A DNA stretch of 64,000 nt from Marinomonas profundimaris (GTDB lineage: Bacteria; Pseudomonadota; Gammaproteobacteria; Pseudomonadales; Marinomonadaceae): positions 1 through 64,000 of the forward strand of contig NZ_AYOZ01000062.1 in NCBI RefSeq assembly GCF_000508165.1, in the 5' to 3' direction. The notes beneath the pieces were generated by a model. That model was given only the letters and a program-made list of their open reading frames with translations, was not told where the DNA came from and made no database searches. Positions 59,157-64,000 of this stretch are shown one piece after another. The translations under genes were made by a program, and so were the position numbers. The first letter of the stretch is position 1. Every line of letters begins with the position of its first letter.

Positions 59157-59311
59157 GAATATTCCCGATAAAATTCGTCTGTCAAAAAAACACTAATGCC
59201 TTCATTATAGGGACAGAGTCACGAGCATGTCCTTGCCATTAACACCTTTGAAAATTCATTTTTTGGCAGAATATACTCATTTTTTAACAATAAAATATCA
59301 GGTATGCCAAT

Positions 59312-59767
59312 TTGAAAGCCGACAATACAGATACCCAAATCCTAACGCATTTGCAGAACGATGGCCGACTGAGCAATGTTGAGTTGGCCGAACAAATTCA
59401 CTTGTCGGCATCGCCTTGCTTACGACGCGTCAAACAACTGGAATCGTCAGGGGTGATTAAAGGCTACAAGGCGAGCCTTGACCGTAAAAAGGTCGGCTTG
59501 TCGATGACGGTGTTTATTGAGGTTCGACTGAAGAGTCATACCAGCGAAGCCAGTGAAGCGTTTGAGGAAAGTGTCGCCAACTTGCCCAATGTGATCAGTG
59601 CGTATTTGGTGTCTGGATTTGCCGATTATCGATTGGAAGTGGTTGCAAAAGACCTTGCGGATTATGAAGGCATTTTAAAAGCCATGCAGAACCTGCCCTA
59701 CGTGAAAGACATTCACAGCAATTTTGCAATCCGAGCCATTAAAAGCGACGCACCCTTGCCGCTTTAA
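59312..59767 (+). CDS. Lrp/AsnC-family regulator
   Basis: 151 residues: N-terminal winged helix (NDGRLSNVELAEQIHLSASP) and a C-terminal RAM ligand domain (SGFADYRLEVVAKDLADYEG). Starts at TTG 59312 because upstream frames are closed by stops; AGG lies 10 bases before. Divergent from the EamA-aminotransferase pair, which it probably controls in response to an amino acid. Confidence 0.9.
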   Translation: MKADNTDTQILTHLQNDGRLSNVELAEQIHLSASPCLRRVKQLESSGVIKGYKASLDRKKVGLSMTVFIEVRLKSHTSEASEAFEESVANLPNVISAYLVSGFADYRLEVVAKDLADYEGILKAMQNLPYVKDIHSNFAIRAIKSDAPLPL

Positions 59768-59772
59768 CCCAC

Positions 59773-59803
59773 AAAAAAACCGCTTACCTTTCGATAAGCG
59801 GTT
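59773..59803 (-). terminator. Terminator of the chemoreceptor gene
   Basis: AACCGCTTA pairs with TAAGCGGTT; A7 on the plus side gives the U-run for minus-strand transcripts. It may also serve the Lrp gene weakly. Confidence 0.75.
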
Positions 59804-59830
59804 CAGATGTTATCTTATGGTGCTTAAGGT

Positions 59831-61444
59831 TTAGACCTTAAAGCTGCCCACTTGGTGATCCAAGGCTTTGTACAATTTCGTGATGTCTTGTGATTGCTGT
59901 TGAATCGTATCCGACACAGATTGCACAGAATCCGTTTGTTCTTTTAATGACACCATATTCTGGTTGATGTCATTGGCCACAACAGATTGCTCCTGAGTTG
60001 CTTGTGCAGTTTGCGCCGCCATATCCTGCACTTTACCAAAGGACACTCTCAAGTCATCAAATGCTTTTGTCACTTCGCCAAAGTTACTCACGGTAAGGTC
60101 CGCGTTATTACGGCTGTTTTGAATCGCTTTTGATGATTCCGCCACATTGATTTTAAGCTGTTCAATCATGGACTCAATTTCATTGGTGCTGTCTTGAGTA
60201 CGCGTTGCCAAGGTACGAACTTCATCCGCTACCACGGCAAACCCACGACCTTGTTCGCCCGCACGCGCGGCTTCAATCGCGGCGTTCAAGGCCAATAAGT
60301 TCGTTTGCTCGGCAATATTACGAATCACTTCTAATACAGACGCGATGCTTTCAGAGCTTTTCTGTAACTCACCAGAACGTCCAAGCGCCAATTCAATATC
60401 AGACACCAATTCAGTCACGGCTTTTTCTGATTTATTAACGGCCGTCAAACCACTTTGCGTGAAACCACTTGAACTTTTGGCTTCATCCGCTGTGTTTTGA
60501 GCCACGTTCGCCATTTTCTGATTCGATATATCCAGCTCATGACCAGAGCTCACAACCGAATCTGACGCTTTTGCTAAGGCTACTGTGATGCTAGACGTTT
60601 TCGTCACCGCATCGTTCAATTTTCGCGTTGTTTGACCAAGTGCATCGGACTGTTCATGGATGTTACCAATGATGCCTCTTAGACGGTTCACAAACGCATT
60701 GAACTCATTCGCTAAGTCGCCCAGTTCATCTTTCGTCGAAAACTCAATGCGCTGTGTTAAATCTCCATCACCTTCGGAAATTTCACGAATACGCGTTCCC
60801 AAATAACGCACCTGATCGCTCAGTGTTTTTGGTGTTTTGTAACTGAACCAAATACCAATCAGCAAACCGATCACGACAACAATCAATGCGAAGTCTATGA
60901 AATTATCCACTTTTGCTTCGACAGCAACTTTGGTTGAATAAGCGTGTTTGTTAACAGTCTCTCCCGCTTTATCAAGGATCACTCTTAATGCTTTAAAATC
61001 CTTATTGGCTTTTGTTTCTGCCGCTTCACGTGCAGAAGAGTCGCTGTCTGTCGCAACCAAGGCGTTAGAGGATTTTAACCAGACGCTAAACGCGCTATCG
61101 AAATCACCCGCCGTTTTATAAACTTGAGGTTCTTCAGAAAGGTACTTGCGGAACAAATTAAATCTGTCTTTTACTTGTTGAGCATTTTCCGTACGATCAG
61201 CTTCTTCACTTTCCGCTTTACCCACACCGACAATAAGACGCTGCTCGGCCAATTTTGCTTGGTAAAGGTCTCGGTCCGCGTTCAAAATCGCCGTTACAGC
61301 TTTTTCATAGTTATCAACTTGAACGTCTAAAGCCGCTCTCAATTGATTACTAATATGCACCATGGATACCAGTGCAATAACAAAAGTAATTCCCATAACA
61401 AAAACAGGCAAAGAACTTTTTACCCTTATGGATTGTAAACGCAT
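59831..61444 (-). CDS. Methyl-accepting chemotaxis protein
   Basis: 537 residues. Membrane helix at about 14-34, a helical periplasmic ligand domain (four-helix-bundle type, about 35-175), a second helix ([16 protein letters not shown]), HAMP ([20 protein letters not shown]), and the signalling hairpin with the tip [20 protein letters not shown]. No C-terminal CheR/CheB pentapeptide. Ligand unknown. An FNR-type box lies 138 bases upstream. Confidence 0.95.
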   Translation of the reverse strand: MRLQSIRVKSSLPVFVMGITFVIALVSMVHISNQLRAALDVQVDNYEKAVTAILNADRDLYQAKLAEQRLIVGVGKAESEEADRTENAQQVKDRFNLFRKYLSEEPQVYKTAGDFDSAFSVWLKSSNALVATDSDSSAREAAETKANKDFKALRVILDKAGETVNKHAYSTKVAVEAKVDNFIDFALIVVVIGLLIGIWFSYKTPKTLSDQVRYLGTRIREISEGDGDLTQRIEFSTKDELGDLANEFNAFVNRLRGIIGNIHEQSDALGQTTRKLNDAVTKTSSITVALAKASDSVVSSGHELDISNQKMANVAQNTADEAKSSSGFTQSGLTAVNKSEKAVTELVSDIELALGRSGELQKSSESIASVLEVIRNIAEQTNLLALNAAIEAARAGEQGRGFAVVADEVRTLATRTQDSTNEIESMIEQLKINVAESSKAIQNSRNNADLTVSNFGEVTKAFDDLRVSFGKVQDMAAQTAQATQEQSVVANDINQNMVSLKEQTDSVQSVSDTIQQQSQDITKLYKALDHQVGSFKV

Positions 61445-61581
61445 GAACTGATCTCCTAGACAATGTACGGCTTATAACGTAGGGGATCATGATAGTAGAA
61501 TTACTTGCTGTGGCGAATCAATCCAAATTAACAATTACCTACATTTCTACCCCATTAAATAACCGGTAAATAAGCTACTCA

Positions 61582-61595
61582 TTGATCAAAATCAA
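61582..61595. promoter_or_regulatory. FNR/Anr box
   Basis: TTGATCAAAATCAA, an exact match to TTGATnnnnATCAA. It lies in the 355-base gap 61445-61799 between the divergent chemoreceptor and DUF2868 genes, 138 bases from the former and 205 from the latter. Nothing else was recognised in this gap except a small GAGGAT/ATCCTC repeat at 61737. Confidence 0.65.
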
Positions 61596-61799
61596 GAAAA
61601 CGACCATTCATGTTTCAACCTAATGATTTTCTACGTTGTTCTCGGTTTATGAAAAATACAATAATGGCAGACGTTAAATGCTTCTAGAAACGCCTTTTTC
61701 CTTTACCTAAAGCATCAAGTAAAACAAACTCATTAGGAGGATAATCCTCTCTTTCTATGACTCATTATTATTAACACTTGAGAAGAGTAACGCGACACA

Positions 61800-63125
61800 A
61801 TGACCTTCCCGACACACCGCGCCAAACTCGCCCTTGCTGCTTGGTTAGAAACGCACACCGCATTTCGCTTGTCCGTTCATGCTCGCAACTTGACCGACGC
61901 GCTAGACGAACTCGACACCTCACCTCAACCAATCAGCTATTTAACGCAGTTTATATCACTCAAACGCTACTTTAATCGTGTCATCTTGGGAATATTGGCA
62001 ATGGCGTTTGTACTGGGTTTAATCGCCGTTCCACCCGCGTTTGCGACGAGCCAGTCCAGTCAGGTGAATATTTTTTGGTTGTTCATCGTCTTATTAGGCT
62101 TTCACGCACTGAATCTTACTCTTTGGTTCGCAACCATGCTGGCGACCATGAACAGCCGCTATGAAAACAAAGGCGTTCTTCTTAGCGCATTGATTTTTAT
62201 TAATAAGAAAGTAAGTAAGCATTCCCATCTTTCTGAAGAAAGCACCTCGGCGTATCTGCATTGGCAATGCCCAACACACGCCAATAAATGGCTAGTGAGC
62301 AGTCTTTCGCATGGCGCATGGGGTTGTTATTTGTTGGCAGGTTGGATAATGACCTTGCTGTTGTTGCTGACCAATCAAGTAAACTTTGTTTGGGAAACCA
62401 CATTATTAAGCGATGATGCGTTTATTCAGCTCACGCAAACCTTAAACCAAATTCCAGCATGGTTTGGCATTGCGCTCCCGAATCAGCTGGACATTCTGGC
62501 GAGTCGAGTCGATTTGTTGTCACAAAATGCGTCCACCAGACAACATTGGGCGAACTTTTTACTGGCAAGTATTATGATTTACGGCGTGCTGCCAAGGTTG
62601 GTTTTCCTGTTATTGAGCATTGGCATGTACCATTTTAAACGAGCGACACAACCACTCAGCACGCAAGAACGCATGATTAAAAATCGCTATTCACAGCAAG
62701 AAAAACAAAGTCGCGTCATCGTAGACAGTGACCATCAAGCATCGCCAATATCATCGGGAAAAAACCATAACGCGCACGTCAGCACGCTCGACGACAACGC
62801 GTTTTCAGAACATTGGGCCTTGTTTGAATGGAGCACGCCAACACCAGACTATTTGCGCTCGGCTCGAAGTGTCGCCATATTGAATAGCCGGGAAGAACAA
62901 GAACAATTTTTAAACCGCTCCAGCCAAGCGCCGATTTACATTTTGGTAAATGGTGAACAAAGTCCAGACCGAGGCAGCCGACGTTTTTTTGCTAAAATAA
63001 GCCCCTCTTATTCGTCCGTGACTTTGGTGATTTTTGGCGGTGAAAATGCGCGTTTCTTGGAAGATTGGCAGCGCCTTGCCAGAGAAACACCAATGCCATT
63101 CACCCACATCATACAAAAGGATTAA
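61800..63125 (+). CDS. DUF2868 membrane protein
   Basis: 441 residues with four or more hydrophobic segments (LGILAMAFVLGLIAVPPAFA, IFWLFIVLLGFHALNLTLW, YLLAGWIMTLLLLL, ILASIMIYG-like near 255) and a soluble C-terminal half. Family function unknown; it is normally paired with a DUF3482 GTPase, and here that gene begins 3 bases later. The start at ATG 61800 lacks a good ribosome-binding site. Confidence 0.85.
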   Translation: MTFPTHRAKLALAAWLETHTAFRLSVHARNLTDALDELDTSPQPISYLTQFISLKRYFNRVILGILAMAFVLGLIAVPPAFATSQSSQVNIFWLFIVLLGFHALNLTLWFATMLATMNSRYENKGVLLSALIFINKKVSKHSHLSEESTSAYLHWQCPTHANKWLVSSLSHGAWGCYLLAGWIMTLLLLLTNQVNFVWETTLLSDDAFIQLTQTLNQIPAWFGIALPNQLDILASRVDLLSQNASTRQHWANFLLASIMIYGVLPRLVFLLLSIGMYHFKRATQPLSTQERMIKNRYSQQEKQSRVIVDSDHQASPISSGKNHNAHVSTLDDNAFSEHWALFEWSTPTPDYLRSARSVAILNSREEQEQFLNRSSQAPIYILVNGEQSPDRGSRRFFAKISPSYSSVTLVIFGGENARFLEDWQRLARETPMPFTHIIQKD

Positions 63126-63128
63126 GCC

Positions 63129-64000
63129 GTGTCGATTTCCCTTTTGGTCGTTGGCCACGCAAACACAGGCAAAACCTCCTTGATCCGAACCTTGTTGCGT
63201 CGGCATGATTTTGGTGACGTCAGCGACAGAGCTGGAACCACTCGCCATGTAGAAAGCGTTAACATCAACATTGGGCTTAAAACCATTGTGACACTAACCG
63301 ATACACCAGGGTTTGAAGACTCAATTGGTCTATGGGAAATTCGTCATTCTGAGGCGTTTCGATCGTATCAAGGCGCGGATTGGCTGCGACCTTTTTGTGA
63401 AAGCCACTTTGCCCAAGACGAATTCGAACAAGAAGCCAAAATACTCAAGCAGCTAACCAACACCGACATCATTCTGTATGTGATTGATATCCGACAAGCG
63501 CCGCTCGGCAAATATCTGGATGAATTGGCATTATTGGCCAGCGCCAATAAACCCATTATTCCGGTCTTAAACTTCAGCGCCACATCCAGTGCGCACCTTG
63601 AAACATGGCGCAAAGTGTTAGCAGAGCGCCACTTGCACGCGGTCGTAAAATACGACTCAGTCGCGTTTTATTTTGACGATGAAAAACGGTTATACCAAAG
63701 CATTCAAAGTTTAATGCCAGAACAATACGATGCCATAAATCAACTGGTTACCTATCGAGAGTCCGCCGCGACATTGCGCCTAACCATGGCGACAAGCCAA
63801 TTAGCGGATTTTCTGATTAACGCCGCCAGTTCGCGCCTGGAATGCGTTCAATATCCACCAGAAGCGGCGGAATCCACCGCCTTTGAAAACACCATTCGCC
63901 AGCGAGAAAAAGCGTATATTTCGCGTTTATTGCAGCTGTATGAATTTCAGCAAGAGGACTTGGTCGTATCGCCATTGGCGATTCAAAATGACCGCTGGGA
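63129..64000 (+). CDS. DUF3482 GTPase, partial at the window edge
   Basis: At least 290 residues, starting at GTG 63129 (VSISLLVVGHANTGKTSLI) and open at the end of the window. P-loop GHANTGKTS, the switch-I Thr (RAGTTRHV), and DTPGFEDSIG for G3. The G4 region NFSATSS departs from NKxD, so nucleotide specificity is uncertain. Together with the DUF2868 membrane protein it forms an Era/EngA-like GTPase and membrane partner of unknown role. Confidence 0.85.
   Translation, partial: MSISLLVVGHANTGKTSLIRTLLRRHDFGDVSDRAGTTRHVESVNINIGLKTIVTLTDTPGFEDSIGLWEIRHSEAFRSYQGADWLRPFCESHFAQDEFEQEAKILKQLTNTDIILYVIDIRQAPLGKYLDELALLASANKPIIPVLNFSATSSAHLETWRKVLAERHLHAVVKYDSVAFYFDDEKRLYQSIQSLMPEQYDAINQLVTYRESAATLRLTMATSQLADFLINAASSRLECVQYPPEAAESTAFENTIRQREKAYISRLLQLYEFQQEDLVVSPLAIQNDRW

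Noticed and set aside
61735-61774. Five-codon leader peptide after AGGAGG upstream of the DUF2868 gene
   Set aside because: The ATG is 16 bases from AGGAGG, too far for efficient initiation, and there is no attenuator-like hairpin behind it.

Overview
The window is chromosomal DNA of a marine gammaproteobacterium, most likely a Marinomonas-type member of the Oceanospirillales. The basis is gene order: pepA//lptFG, dksA-gluQ-(cbrB)-pcnB-folK-panBC-pgi, carAB-greA and nrdR-ribD-nusB-thiL-pgpA all have close counterparts in Pseudomonas and Oceanospirillales, and the base composition is moderate. No rRNA, tRNA, CRISPR array, transposase or phage gene was recognised.

Layout. 0.1-15.6 kb is housekeeping (purL, tadA, a CBS-domain protein, a cold-shock-like protein, valS, pepA, lptFG, an aminotransferase, dksA, gluQ). 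15.7-23.0 kb holds a CbrB-like sigma-54 activator, a sigma-54 promoter and a probable CrcZ-like Hfq/Crc-sequestering small RNA, then pcnB-folK-panB-panC-pgi. 23.0-25.4 kb is an accessory pocket with dispersed repeats, an AT-rich orphan gene and a Fic AMP-transferase. 25.4-31.6 kb holds greA, carBA with a leader attenuator, yajL and rimI. 32.6-34.9 kb holds a polar amino acid ABC substrate-binding protein and permease and a DUF6314 protein.

35.2-47.4 kb is the most interesting part. A tightly overlapping seven-gene operon (cofG-cofH-cofD-cofC-cofE-npdG and an F420-type luciferase-like oxidoreductase) makes, reduces and presumably uses the deazaflavin cofactor F420, which is uncommon in Gammaproteobacteria. 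Upstream of it lie a RutR-like TetR regulator and a divergent trio: ureidopropionase-type amidohydrolase, NCS1 nucleobase permease and dihydropyrimidinase. The first enzyme of reductive pyrimidine degradation (dihydropyrimidine dehydrogenase, PreTA/PydA) is missing, and RutR-type operator sequences lie before both the cof operon and the pyd trio. The proposed system is an F420H2-dependent reductive pyrimidine pathway: the permease imports uracil, NpdG makes F420H2 from NADPH, the luciferase-like enzyme reduces the ring, and PydB and PydC release beta-alanine, CO2 and ammonia. The block is bracketed by two same-orientation copies of a short palindromic repeat.

47.5-54.6 kb returns to housekeeping (pgpA, thiL, nusB, ribD, nrdR, ettA) with a shortened EamA protein. 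54.6-56.9 kb is an AT-rich accessory pocket with a HEPN-motif protein, a RelE-type toxin with its antitoxin, and a hydratase-like protein. 57-64 kb carries an aromatic aminotransferase with an EamA exporter and a divergent Lrp regulator, a chemoreceptor with an FNR box upstream, a DUF2868 membrane protein and the start of a DUF3482 GTPase cut by the window edge.
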